This document shows, piece by piece, positions 1-8,516 of a stretch of 12,217 bases of DNA. The notes under the pieces were generated by a model. That model saw only the letters and a program-made list of their open reading frames with translations, did not search any database and was not told where the DNA came from. The first letter of the stretch is position 1; each line of letters starts with the position of its first letter. This DNA comes from JBILVQ01 sp044370375. GTDB taxonomy: Bacteria > Bacteroidota > Bacteroidia > UBA4408. A program made the position numbers and the translations under genes. The stretch is taken from positions 1 to 12,217 of the forward strand of contig JBILVQ010000080.1 in the NCBI GenBank assembly GCA_044370375.1, written 5' to 3'.

Positions 1-132
1 CCCCTAAGCCCTCTCAAGAGGGGAAATTGGGGGTGGCTAACGCTTTCGGAAATACTTTTTTATGGGCACCTAAATTTAAACAGTAGGGTAGCCCCATCAT
101 AGCGTCATTTCCCTAAGCCCAAGCCCCAATTA
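1..132. repeat. GC-rich intergenic repeat-like region beyond tilS
   Basis: The 10-base string CCCTAAGCCC occurs at 2-11 and again at 111-120. An inverted pair, AATTGGGG at 25-32 and CCCCAATT at 124-131, could close the stretch into a large imperfect stem-loop. A small hairpin lies inside the left part (CCCTC 9-13, GAGGG 18-22, loop of four). Alternating C-rich and G-rich runs of this kind resemble short intergenic repeats I recall from Bacteroidetes genomes, but only one copy is visible, so calling it a dispersed repeat is inference. It follows the tilS stop codon; for the leftward transcript no hairpin here is followed by a U run, so it is not a clear terminator. Confidence 0.4.
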
Positions 133-154
133 TCTTTTTTTCTAAGTTCAACCT

Positions 155-1495
155 TCAACCAAGTATTTCAAATTTAATAAACGCACCGCCACGGCCTTCC
201 ACCCTCGTTAATTCCGACTTCCTAATTCCCGCTAACCAAAGAATTTCTCCTTTCTCATTGCACAATACAAAGCTACGCTCCTTGGTAAAACGATCTACCT
301 TATGATCTACCAGCAAATCACTGATTTTTTTATTCCCCTTTAAACCAAAAGGCTGCATTTTTTCTCCTTCCTGCGGTTGACGGATCAACAAGGGAAAATG
401 GAATTTATTTTCTTCAAGCAACAAACAATGATCTGCAACAGGCCATGCACTTTCCTGCATTACCATGCTGCACAGAATTTCCATTTCCCCATACCGATAT
501 TGTCCCGGTTCATGAATCATCAGCGCTTGCTCCTTTATGGCAGCTGTTTTCTCCCTTAACAACAGTTGTTCTCTATCCAACAATAACTCCAGATCACCGC
601 CATAGAATAACAAGCCCGATTTTTTCTCACGGATGCCCTTGAACAAATCGTCAATTTGAGACGATTGAAATCCCAAAGGAAGAAGCGAAGAATACAAATA
701 CCAGTATAACATTCTGTTTTCTTGGTGCTCCTTCAACAAAAGTGTTTGAACCTTACCTGAATTTACCCAAGCGATTTTTTTAGAAAATTCTTCAAAGGCC
801 ATCATCCAAAGCAGATGTTTCTGCTGCATCTCCTCCAACATCCCAAACAATTGTTCCTCCGAGTCGCCCCTGTATTGCTTTAGCAATGGCAAAATAGCAT
901 TGCGCATTTTGTTGCGCTCATAATCGTTTTCCTGATTACTTTTATCTTCTCGCCATGCTATTTTTTTCTCCTGGCCCCATGCTAATAATTCTTCTTTTCT
1001 TGCAAACAACAAAGGCCTTCTAACATATTCTCTTTTGCATCTTATGCCCGGATAGGTGAAGGGCGAAATCCCCCTTAGAAACTGCATCATGAAGGTTTCC
1101 AGTGAGTCATCGGCATGATGGGCGGTTAACAAATAATGAAAGGAATGTTCTTGAATTAATTCATGAAACCAATCATAACGAACTCTTCTGGCCCACATTT
1201 GCGTGCTTTCCCCTTTTTGAAGGCTATCTTCTTTGTTGAATCTTTGCACAAAAAATGGAATGTTATTCTTTGCGCAAAAATCTTTTACAAATTTTTCATC
1301 TTCTTCAGCATCTTTTCCCCTCAACTGAAAATTGGCATGGGCTATCGAAAAGATAAATTGCTCTTCCAGCAGCAACTGGGCAAGTAACATGGAATCAGAA
1401 CCTCCGCTGCAAGCCAGCAACAAATGGTCGTCACGTTTGAACAATGCTTGCTGCTCAATAAATTGCAAGCTTCTTTTGCTTAAATTTTTTTCCAT
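155..1495 (-). CDS. tilS: tRNA(Ile)-lysidine synthetase TilS
   Basis: TilS uses ATP and lysine to convert C34 of the CAU-anticodon tRNA-Ile into lysidine, so that it reads AUA as isoleucine. It is cytoplasmic and normally essential. The PP-loop signature SGGSDS is at residues 30-35, followed by the N-type PPase motifs AHANFQLRG and TAHHADDSLET and the tRNA-contact block REDKSN...ERNKMRN. A C-terminal TilS domain is visible (IRQPQEGEKMQPFGLKG then KKISDLLVD). The 446-residue length is normal for full-length forms. I chose the ATG at 1495 rather than the GTG one codon upstream because it overlaps the pabB stop as TGATG, typical of translational coupling. It is the last gene of the leftward cluster. 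All expected motifs are intact. Confidence 0.95.
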   Translation of the reverse strand: MEKNLSKRSLQFIEQQALFKRDDHLLLACSGGSDSMLLAQLLLEEQFIFSIAHANFQLRGKDAEEDEKFVKDFCAKNNIPFFVQRFNKEDSLQKGESTQMWARRVRYDWFHELIQEHSFHYLLTAHHADDSLETFMMQFLRGISPFTYPGIRCKREYVRRPLLFARKEELLAWGQEKKIAWREDKSNQENDYERNKMRNAILPLLKQYRGDSEEQLFGMLEEMQQKHLLWMMAFEEFSKKIAWVNSGKVQTLLLKEHQENRMLYWYLYSSLLPLGFQSSQIDDLFKGIREKKSGLLFYGGDLELLLDREQLLLREKTAAIKEQALMIHEPGQYRYGEMEILCSMVMQESAWPVADHCLLLEENKFHFPLLIRQPQEGEKMQPFGLKGNKKISDLLVDHKVDRFTKERSFVLCNEKGEILWLAGIRKSELTRVEGRGGAFIKFEILG

Positions 1496-2793
1496 CACAG
1501 CTGGTGACCCAATACTTGCGCCAGGGCCCGGGCTTTTAATGTGCTTTCTTCAAATTCTTGTTCCGGGTCCGACAAATGGGTGATGGCCCCTCCTGCAGCA
1601 AATAGTAGTTTTTTCGTTTTTGTGTTGAGCACAATGGAGCGGATAACAACATTGAAATCAAATTGGCCATCACTGCTAAAATAACCGATACTGCCTGAAT
1701 AAATGCCTCTCTTAAAATTTTCCATTTCCTCAATGATGCTCATGGCCGAAATTTTTGGCGCACCGGTCATACTTCCCATCGGAAATGCACCTGCCATCGC
1801 CTTGATAGCATCTGCCTCTTGCCTCAACTCAGCCGAAACACTCGATATCATTTGGTGTACCTGCTCAAAGCTGTAAAGCCCGCAAAGCTCCTCTACCTTA
1901 ACACTGCCCTTCGCAGCATATTTGCTAAGGTCGTTTCTTACCAGATCAACAATCATTATATTTTCCGCCTTTTCCTTTTCACTGTTGCCTAATTCTTGTT
2001 TTAGTACATTGTCCAATATTTTTTCCTTCGATCTTTTGCGCGTTCCTTTGATGGGCTGCGATAAGAGTTTTGTCCCGTCTTTGCGAAGGAATCTTTCCGG
2101 ACTGGCACCAATCACGGTTAAAAAATCCATTTTGAAGAGGGAAGCAAAAGGGGCATTGGATAGGGAAGTCAATGCAAGAAATACGTGTTCAGCATCTAAT
2201 TGCTCATAAGTACCAAGCCAGGCCCTACAAAAATTTATTTCGTAAATATCACCATGAATGATTTTTTGTTTTATTTTTTCTATTGCCTGAAGATAGGCTG
2301 CTTTCGGACACAATTCCTGAACCTTTACAAGCACCGAAACCTCCGGTGATTTTTCATCCATCAAAATGGAAAACAGTTTCTCTTTGCTGCATTCCTTTTC
2401 TTTCCAAAGCAAAGTTGTTTTTCCTTCTTTTTCAAGGAAGATAAAGGCAGGAAAAAAGAAACCTCCTTCCTCCAGTCCAAGATAGTCGGGGTTTTTTGAA
2501 TACAGATGCTCTAATTGGTTTTTGATATCGTAACTAATGTATCCAAAACACCAGTCAGGATTTTTATTTCTTTCTTCTTCCAACGAAAAAAAAAATTCCT
2601 TCGATGCATCCAAATTCATTTTACGGTAACCACCTGCAATTATTTTTTCGTAATCACCATAGGCCGGTGGAAGCTCATGAACATTGCTGCCGCTATGCCC
2701 AAGAAAAAAGTAAGGAAAATGCTTGTAAAGCTTGCAATACGCCTCGGTAGAATAGGATTCGTTTAGGGAATATGATTGGTAGTCCGCATTCAT
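1495..2793 (-). CDS. pabB: Aminodeoxychorismate synthase component I (PabB)
   Basis: A chorismate-utilising enzyme that, with a glutaminase partner (PabA), makes 4-amino-4-deoxychorismate, the precursor of p-aminobenzoate and folate. The catalytic domain shows GDIYEINFCRAW, GASPERFL, the PIKGT motif with K249, a DLVRNDL block, and GSMTGAPK at residues 340-347. Lysine in PIKGT separates PabB from anthranilate synthase TrpE, which has alanine there (PIAGT); this is the main reason for the call. The N-terminal part is diverged. The 432-residue start at 2793 (MNADY) overlaps the hemH stop as ATGA; the 17-codon upstream extension would begin with GTG inside hemH and is unlikely. No pabA or pabC lies within the window. 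Isochorismate synthase is less likely given the motif set. Confidence 0.9.
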   Translation of the reverse strand: MNADYQSYSLNESYSTEAYCKLYKHFPYFFLGHSGSNVHELPPAYGDYEKIIAGGYRKMNLDASKEFFFSLEEERNKNPDWCFGYISYDIKNQLEHLYSKNPDYLGLEEGGFFFPAFIFLEKEGKTTLLWKEKECSKEKLFSILMDEKSPEVSVLVKVQELCPKAAYLQAIEKIKQKIIHGDIYEINFCRAWLGTYEQLDAEHVFLALTSLSNAPFASLFKMDFLTVIGASPERFLRKDGTKLLSQPIKGTRKRSKEKILDNVLKQELGNSEKEKAENIMIVDLVRNDLSKYAAKGSVKVEELCGLYSFEQVHQMISSVSAELRQEADAIKAMAGAFPMGSMTGAPKISAMSIIEEMENFKRGIYSGSIGYFSSDGQFDFNVVIRSIVLNTKTKKLLFAAGGAITHLSDPEQEFEESTLKARALAQVLGHQL

Positions 2794-3815
2794 TGAATGG
2801 ACAAGGTACGTTCCAAAATCATTTGTTTCAAAGTGTCCACCCACAAAGGATGGTCGTTCAAACTTTCAACCAATTGCAATTCCTTGCCTCCGTTTTCTGT
2901 GAAAATTTCTTTGTATTCGTGCCCTATTTCAATAGTGGTTTCAAGGCAATCGGCTACAAAGGCCGGACTGAAACAAAGCAATCTTTTAACCCCTTTTTTT
3001 GCCAATTCTTCTACAACTTTGTCGGAAAAAGGTTCGAGCCATTTTTTATCCAATCGCGATTGAAAGGCCACCGTGTATTTTTCTTTCGGAATATTTAGGG
3101 CCGCTGCTATTCTTCTGGTCGTTTCATAACAAGTGGCCTTGTAGCAAAACACATTCTCCCTGTCTATTTGGTCTTCGCAATGGTGATCGGAACATGGGCT
3201 CTCTTCATAAACCTTATCCACTTGCCTTACGGGTAAACCATGGTAAGAAAACAATATATGATCGAATGTTTCCGGATGATGGACTTTGGCTCTTTCTGCA
3301 AAGGTGTTGATGTAACCCGGATGATCGTAAAACTGCCCCAGAATATTTACTTCCGGTATAACCCATTTTTTAGACAATACCCTCATTACCTCTGCAATGG
3401 CAGAACCACTGCTCGAGGAGGCATAATGCGGAAAAAGGGGTAACACCAGCAAGCGGTCGAAGTTTTTCTTTAGGACATTGTCCAAAACCGATGCTATCGA
3501 TGGATTTTGGTATCGCATGGCCAGAAATACTTCAAAAGACTCAGGCAATACCTTTTGTAATTTTTCTTTTAAACGAATACCGTGTAAAAGCAACGGTGAG
3601 CCTTCGGGTGTCCAGAGTTGCTTGTAAATTTTGGCCGACTTGGGCGCTCGGAAGGGTACAATAATCAAATTGACCAGAATTTTTCTTGCCAGCCAATTGA
3701 TATCAATCACCCTTTCATCGTTAAGAAATTGCGACAAATACTTTCGCACATCACCCACCGATGGGCTATCGGGTGTTCCTAAATTAACCAGTAATACCGC
3801 TGTTTTTTTCTCCAT
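2790..3815 (-). CDS. hemH: Ferrochelatase HemH with internal four-Cys segment
   Basis: Protoporphyrin ferrochelatase inserts Fe2+ into protoporphyrin IX, the last step of the classical heme pathway. The N terminus LLVNLGTPDSP is typical, the catalytic histidine is H192 in FSYHGLP, and the conserved acidic residue is E292 in DCLETTIEI; FQSRLDKKWLEP is also characteristic. Four cysteines lie close together at C208, C213, C224 and C229 (CX4C-X10-CX4C), matching the described class of ferrochelatases that bind a [2Fe-2S] cluster through an internal segment of about 20 residues. I chose the ATG at 3815 (341 residues): the upstream extension begins with TTG, and a purine-rich AAAAGGA lies four bases before this ATG. 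It follows lpd after 60 bases and overlaps pabB by four. Cluster binding is inferred from the cysteine spacing. Confidence 0.95.
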   Translation of the reverse strand: MEKKTAVLLVNLGTPDSPSVGDVRKYLSQFLNDERVIDINWLARKILVNLIIVPFRAPKSAKIYKQLWTPEGSPLLLHGIRLKEKLQKVLPESFEVFLAMRYQNPSIASVLDNVLKKNFDRLLVLPLFPHYASSSSGSAIAEVMRVLSKKWVIPEVNILGQFYDHPGYINTFAERAKVHHPETFDHILFSYHGLPVRQVDKVYEESPCSDHHCEDQIDRENVFCYKATCYETTRRIAAALNIPKEKYTVAFQSRLDKKWLEPFSDKVVEELAKKGVKRLLCFSPAFVADCLETTIEIGHEYKEIFTENGGKELQLVESLNDHPLWVDTLKQMILERTLSIQ

Positions 3816-3875
3816 GGAATCCTTTTGGCAACACAACAATATTCCCGAAGAAAAGTTGCGCGCTTGCTTTGTTTC

Positions 3876-5276
3876 TTAACTATGTATTGCTCTTTTGGCG
3901 CTTGCATCCAGACAAGCTTCACGGAACGATTCGGTATAGGTAGGATGCGCATGACTCATTCGTGCAATGTCTTCTGCCGATGCCCTGAATTCCATCGCCA
4001 CCACGGCCTCTGCAATCATGTCTGCCACTCTTGGACCAATCATGTGGACACCCAAAATTTCGTCCGTTTTTGCATCTGCAAGCACTTTGATAACACCATC
4101 TGTGTCCATCGATGCTCTTGCTCGGCCGCTGGCTTTAAACAAGAAGGAACCGCTTTTGTATTCAATTTTTTTCTCCTTCAGTTGTTCCTCTGTATAACCT
4201 ACCGCGGCTACTTCCGGCCAGGTATAAACAACACCCGGAATCAAAAGGTAATTGATGTGCGGTTTTTGTCCTGCCATTATCTCAGCCACAAATACACCTT
4301 CTTCTTCCGCTTTATGGGCCAACATGGCACCTTTCACTACATCACCAATGGCATAAATTCCTTTAGCAGAAGTTTCCAGATGTTCGTTGGTTTCTATTCT
4401 TCCTCTTTCATCCGTCTTTACACCGGCCTTATCAAGCCCCAAATTTTCGGTATATGGTTTTCTTCCCAAGGCTACTAAACAATAATCACCGGTAAAACTT
4501 ACTTCTTTTCCGCTGCTGTCCTGGGCAGTTATGGTTACATTTTTTCCTTTGGTCTCTGCAGCAATTACTTTGTGTTTTACAAAGAATTCCATGCCTTGTT
4601 TTTTGAGGGTTCGTTGCAATTCTTTGCCCATCAAGCCATCCATGGTTGGAATGATACTATCGGCATACTCAATCACCGATACTTTTGATCCCAAGCGCGA
4701 ATAAACAGAGCCTAATTCAAGACCAATTACCCCTCCGCCAACAACGATCAAATGTTTTGGAATCTCTTTCAATTCGAGGGCTTCGGTGGAAGTAATGATT
4801 CTCTTTTTATCAATAATAATTCCCGGAATAGAAAAAGGTTTTGAACCGGTAGCAATAATTATTTTATCACCCTCAATCTCGGTACTTTCTTTTTCTCCTT
4901 TGATGGATACTACCTTGGGCGAAACAAAAGAACCGTGACCATGATAAACGGTAATTTTATTTTTCTTCATCAAATAATTAATTCCATCGCAGGTAATTTT
5001 AACAACGCCTGCTTTTCTTTTAATCATCTGCTCCAAATCAGGTTTAACTTCTTTAACCAAAATACCATGCTCGGCAAAATTATGCACCGCGTTATGGTAA
5101 TGCTCGCTTGAATCTAGGAGTGCTTTTGAAGGGATGCACCCAACGTTTAAACAAGTTCCGCCCAATGTATTATACCTTTCAATGAGGGCAGTTTTAAAAC
5201 CAAGTTGCGCACAACGGATAGCGCCTACGTACCCGCCCGGTCCTGAACCAATAACAATAACATCAAATTTTTCCAT
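3876..5276 (-). CDS. lpdA: Dihydrolipoyl dehydrogenase (E3)
   Basis: A flavoprotein that reoxidises dihydrolipoamide with NAD+, serving the pyruvate, 2-oxoglutarate or branched-chain 2-oxoacid dehydrogenase complexes and the glycine cleavage system. The FAD-binding Rossmann motif GSGPGG is at residues 10-15, the redox disulfide pair is C42 and C47 in GGTCLNVGCIPSK, the NAD-binding GGGVIG starts at 180, and the C-terminal dimer-interface active-site pair is H444 and E449 in HAHPTYTE. At 466 residues it is the usual length, with no added lipoyl domain. It starts 12 bases after the lnt stop. No E1 or E2 genes are nearby, so which complex it serves cannot be told; it may be a general E3. Other disulfide reductases (mercuric or glutathione reductase) fit the C-terminal motif less well. 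Confidence 0.97.
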   Translation of the reverse strand: MEKFDVIVIGSGPGGYVGAIRCAQLGFKTALIERYNTLGGTCLNVGCIPSKALLDSSEHYHNAVHNFAEHGILVKEVKPDLEQMIKRKAGVVKITCDGINYLMKKNKITVYHGHGSFVSPKVVSIKGEKESTEIEGDKIIIATGSKPFSIPGIIIDKKRIITSTEALELKEIPKHLIVVGGGVIGLELGSVYSRLGSKVSVIEYADSIIPTMDGLMGKELQRTLKKQGMEFFVKHKVIAAETKGKNVTITAQDSSGKEVSFTGDYCLVALGRKPYTENLGLDKAGVKTDERGRIETNEHLETSAKGIYAIGDVVKGAMLAHKAEEEGVFVAEIMAGQKPHINYLLIPGVVYTWPEVAAVGYTEEQLKEKKIEYKSGSFLFKASGRARASMDTDGVIKVLADAKTDEILGVHMIGPRVADMIAEAVVAMEFRASAEDIARMSHAHPTYTESFREACLDASAKRAIHS

Positions 5277-5288
5277 AGCTTCTTTCTT

Positions 5289-6902
5289 TTAAGATTGCGA
5301 ATTTAGGTTTTTTTCTCCTCCCTTTAGACTAAAATAAAGGGTTCCAAGCAGGAGCAAAACGGATATGCCGCAGGCGGTTTTGCCCAAAACATTTCCAAAT
5401 TTTACAAAAAATGTTTCCCGGTGGTTGGCATAAACAATTCCGCTTTGTGTTGCAGGAACCCACCAGGAAGTAGGTAGAATGATTTCTCCTCTTTGGTTAA
5501 TGAAACAAGAAATGCCGGTGTTGGCCGACCGAACAATGCTTCTGCGCGTCTCAATGGCCCGCATCGCTCCGAAACTTAAATGTTGCCGGTATCCCGGTGT
5601 GTCGCCCCACCATCCATCGTTGGTAATGATGGCCAATAGGCTTGCGCCCTTTTTTACATATTCACTCACATACTCCGGAAAAACAGATTCATAACAAATG
5701 ATGGGCGCCACCTTTTCATTGCTATCCAGTAATTGAAAATTTCCCGGTTCCGGTTGTACACCCAAACTACCACTGCTTCCGCCCAGGTCGATCGCAAAAC
5801 TCTCGATGTATTTAAACAAAAAAGGCCATGGCATTTTTTCAACACCCGGCACCAGTTTCGATTTGTGATACAATTGTACCGGCTTTCCGGATTGAATCAT
5901 CAAACCTGTATTATAGGAATCCCACCAACGCTCTCCGCGCATGGATTGCCGCGCAGTTTCACTTAGTTTTTCTCCAGGCTGATACAGGTAAGCTGTTGAT
6001 GCTCCCATTAATAAATTCAACCGTGGATAGGATTGTAAAAAACTTCTTAGTTTAAGGATGGCCTCATCCGTTTCCAACTCATTCTCCCAAATATTTCCTA
6101 CCAGCGCAGTTTCCGGACCAACCAATAAATCGGCAGTATCCAAACCGGCTTGTGAGGCCATGCGCAGCATAATTTGCAATTGTTCTTCGGCAGGAATACC
6201 GTTGAATTTTTCGGTATAAGGATCTATGTTGGGTTGCAATAAAATCGTGCGAATGGCTTTTCCTTGTTCCTGGTAAGAATAGAAAATGCCCAATGAAATC
6301 AAAACAGGAATCAACAATACCAAGGCAGGTTTCAGAAATGGCTTTAAGGCCGGGCCTTTTTCTTTGCACTTTTTTAGGGTATCAAAAAGCATCAGGTTGA
6401 GCACCAGTATCCATAAACTTCCACCTTGCAATCCGGTAAACTCAAACCATTGAATCAATTTTTCATGTCCGGCCAATCCGTTACCCAAATTCAGCCAAGG
6501 CCACATAATGTCCCATTCGTAATGAATGGTTTCAAAAGCCATCCAGTAAAAAACCAGGGTCCAGATTCCCAACGGATGCTTGGTTTTTACCCTGCTCACA
6601 TGGGCCAAATACCAAATGAATCCCATCAGCAAAGAATTGGCAATAATGGCCATGGCAGCGCCACCCAGCGATGCATTGTAAATCCACCAGGTAGTGCCAA
6701 TGTTCCATATCAGTGCGCTAAAAACTGCCAGCATAAAAAACTGCGGATGCACTTTGCTCCCTTTTTGTGAAACAGCATCCTCTACCCACAGCAGGGGAAT
6801 GAGTGCCACAAAAAGTAAAATCCATAAACCATCCACCGGCCAGGAGAGAACCAGCAATAATCCACTCAAAGCCGATAAAAAGACCGATCGCGCTGCCGTC
6901 AT
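5289..6902 (-). CDS. lnt: Apolipoprotein N-acyltransferase Lnt
   Basis: An inner-membrane enzyme that transfers an acyl chain from phospholipid to the amino group of the lipidated N-terminal cysteine, the last step in lipoprotein maturation. The N-terminal half (about residues 1-220) is a run of hydrophobic membrane segments, and the C-terminal half is a periplasmic nitrilase-like domain followed by a final membrane helix (about 510-527). The catalytic triad is visible: E264 in VGPETAL, K347 in YHKSKLVPG and C403 in IICYESVF. NDGWWGDTPGYRQH and the RAIETRR...RSANTGIS block are also family-typical. The 537 residues compare with 512 in E. coli. A 34-base gap separates it from the secreted-protein gene upstream. 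Its association with folate, heme and dehydrogenase genes looks organisational rather than functional. Confidence 0.96.
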   Translation of the reverse strand: MTAARSVFLSALSGLLLVLSWPVDGLWILLFVALIPLLWVEDAVSQKGSKVHPQFFMLAVFSALIWNIGTTWWIYNASLGGAAMAIIANSLLMGFIWYLAHVSRVKTKHPLGIWTLVFYWMAFETIHYEWDIMWPWLNLGNGLAGHEKLIQWFEFTGLQGGSLWILVLNLMLFDTLKKCKEKGPALKPFLKPALVLLIPVLISLGIFYSYQEQGKAIRTILLQPNIDPYTEKFNGIPAEEQLQIMLRMASQAGLDTADLLVGPETALVGNIWENELETDEAILKLRSFLQSYPRLNLLMGASTAYLYQPGEKLSETARQSMRGERWWDSYNTGLMIQSGKPVQLYHKSKLVPGVEKMPWPFLFKYIESFAIDLGGSSGSLGVQPEPGNFQLLDSNEKVAPIICYESVFPEYVSEYVKKGASLLAIITNDGWWGDTPGYRQHLSFGAMRAIETRRSIVRSANTGISCFINQRGEIILPTSWWVPATQSGIVYANHRETFFVKFGNVLGKTACGISVLLLLGTLYFSLKGGEKNLNSQS

Positions 6903-6936
6903 TCCTTTATCTTTTTTTTATTCGTTACTGTCAACA

Positions 6937-7695
6937 TCATTTGTTTATTTTGGTAATGATGTATTCATACTTTTCTTCATTCGACTTTTTGGTATTGTAT
7001 ATCCAAATTAATCCTCCGGCCAACTGAACACCTTCGGCAGTGGAATGCAAATTAATGAATGGCTCTGCCAAAATTTTATCCTTAAAATCTTTGTCGAATA
7101 TCTTGTTGTATTGCTCCATAAACTGTTGCCGGCTTCTCAGCAAAAAAGGTTTTCCCTCTATCTGCACTTGCAAGGGATATTGTATGGAAGAAGATAACCA
7201 TACCTTTTCGTTGGTTTCCAGCGATGATTTAATTTTGGAAGAAAAAGCTTCTAACTCCGCATCCGTTCCATAAAGAAAGCTGTATCTGTTTTTAAAATCT
7301 CCCGCACAAATGCCACTCAGTTTAAAGTTAAATTTCAAAAGGGTATCTCCTTTTAAATTAGCGTAAACACCGTTCAGGTCGGCTTTGGGTGATGCATTTA
7401 GTTTGGCCTTAAACCATCCAATGGTTTTGTCCTTGTTCATCGCCTTCAATACAATTGAATCTTTATTCCATGATCCCTGCAAGGCTATTCTTTCCATGCT
7501 TCCGGCAAAGAAATAATTTCCCACCATCACGCCCTCATCCTCCGGAAAAACAGAAAAGTAAACGGTGTTGGTCCCCAAATTTCCTTTGTAATCATTCCAC
7601 GAATAATAGGTGAACTGCTGTGCATGGCTGTTGACGATGCCCAACAAAAATTGGCCCAAACAAAACACGAACAATAGAAGATAATTTTTTTTCAT
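6937..7695 (-). CDS. Secreted protein of unknown function
   Basis: I do not recognise this as a named family. The ATG at 7695 gives 252 residues starting MKKNYLLLFVFCLGQ, a clear Sec signal peptide with probable cleavage after S-H-A at residue 25; the first Cys is not in a lipobox, so it is probably periplasmic and soluble rather than a lipoprotein. The first half (about 26-130) is beta-rich with aromatic and glycine turns such as VGNYFFAG and IALQGSW, like Bacteroidetes proteins that repeat a G-x-Y-Y pattern. The second half (about 165-252) contains IQYPLQV around P174, an FMEQYNKIFDKDFKDKI helix and AGGLIWI, which faintly suggests an NTF2-like fold; this is inference. The reading frame extends 19 codons further upstream from a TTG, but that would run into the hydrolase gene. 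It starts 10 bases after the hydrolase stop. Confidence 0.82.
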   Translation of the reverse strand: MKKNYLLLFVFCLGQFLLGIVNSHAQQFTYYSWNDYKGNLGTNTVYFSVFPEDEGVMVGNYFFAGSMERIALQGSWNKDSIVLKAMNKDKTIGWFKAKLNASPKADLNGVYANLKGDTLLKFNFKLSGICAGDFKNRYSFLYGTDAELEAFSSKIKSSLETNEKVWLSSSIQYPLQVQIEGKPFLLRSRQQFMEQYNKIFDKDFKDKILAEPFINLHSTAEGVQLAGGLIWIYNTKKSNEEKYEYIITKINK

Positions 7696-7705
7696 AGGGT
7701 GTTCA

Positions 7706-8512
7706 TCAATCGGGCTTTTGTGTTTTGTACGACAAACGAATAGCTTGTTCAAGATATTTTAGCGATGTTTCCGGTTCTTCAATCATGCTTAAGTGACCGC
7801 TTTTGTTTAATGTAAACAAGGTGGCAACTTCAGCATCTTTTACTTGCGTTTGAATCGATTCAAAGGGTATGAGTAAGTCTCCTTTCCCTGCAATGAAGAT
7901 GCTTTTGAAACTACCGAAACGAATCACCACCTCTCTGTTTTTTCTTATCCTCATTCCTTCCAGCGCAGCAACAATTCCCTGAACAGAATTTTTTTCTGCC
8001 ATTTTGAAAAGATATTTTTTTCCTTTTTCAATGGCTTCAAAATTCGGATTAAATAATTTGGTCAATGCTTCGCTAATAAATTTTTCTTTTGCCTTTTTCA
8101 CCACCCTGATGGCCTTCAGGCGGTCTTTGCTTTTCTGCTCACTATCTGCCAATGCAGTTGAATGAAACAAAACCAGTCCGCGCAAATCATCCGGAAATAA
8201 TTCAGCAAAAGCAAGGGCCACATAGCCACCCATCGAATGACCAATCATGACCGACTTTCTGATTTGTAAATGGTTCAATACCGATTTAACAGCCCCTGCC
8301 ATCAACTCCATGGAATGTACATAACCAAAGCAATCGGATTGGCCGTGGCCGGGTAAATCCAATAGCACCACACGGTATTTTTTCGATAGGGCAAGGGCTT
8401 GATAATTAAAGATGGCAGCCGATTCCATAAAACCGTGCAACATCACCACCGCTCTGCCTTTACCGGCTTCGGCATAAAATATTTTTCCCTCTTTATAGGC
8501 GCAATAGGGCAT
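7706..8512 (-). CDS. Alpha/beta-fold hydrolase
   Basis: A single-domain serine hydrolase of 268 residues with no signal peptide, so probably cytoplasmic. The oxyanion-hole motif is HGFMES at 26-31, the nucleophile elbow is GHSMGG with S93, and the catalytic His is H240 in KSGHLSMIEEPE; D212 in AGKGDLLIP is the best candidate for the acid. LDLPGHGQSD is the usual strand-4 turn. A helical cap spans about 120-200. These features fit the large family of esterases, lipases and C-C hydrolases but do not identify a substrate. It sits four bases after the pepP stop and ten bases before the secreted-protein gene, so coupled expression is likely. The start is the only in-frame ATG near the beginning. 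Confidence 0.9.
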   Translation of the reverse strand: MPYCAYKEGKIFYAEAGKGRAVVMLHGFMESAAIFNYQALALSKKYRVVLLDLPGHGQSDCFGYVHSMELMAGAVKSVLNHLQIRKSVMIGHSMGGYVALAFAELFPDDLRGLVLFHSTALADSEQKSKDRLKAIRVVKKAKEKFISEALTKLFNPNFEAIEKGKKYLFKMAEKNSVQGIVAALEGMRIRKNREVVIRFGSFKSIFIAGKGDLLIPFESIQTQVKDAEVATLFTLNKSGHLSMIEEPETSLKYLEQAIRLSYKTQKPD

Positions 8513-8516
8513 AGGA

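Noticed and set aside
9..22. Small hairpin as a tilS terminator
   Set aside because: In the leftward direction the hairpin is not followed by a U run, and it lies over 130 bases beyond the stop codon.
3816..3839. Eight-codon N-terminal extension of ferrochelatase
   Set aside because: It starts with TTG and adds a Cys-rich stub; the ATG at 3815 has an AAAAGGA sequence just upstream and gives the family-typical start.
3825..4478. Open frame of 217 codons on the + strand, opposite lpd and the hemH-lpd junction
   Set aside because: It is antisense to the strongly supported lpd gene, is rich in Cys, His and Phe as expected from reversed codons, and shows no recognisable motif.
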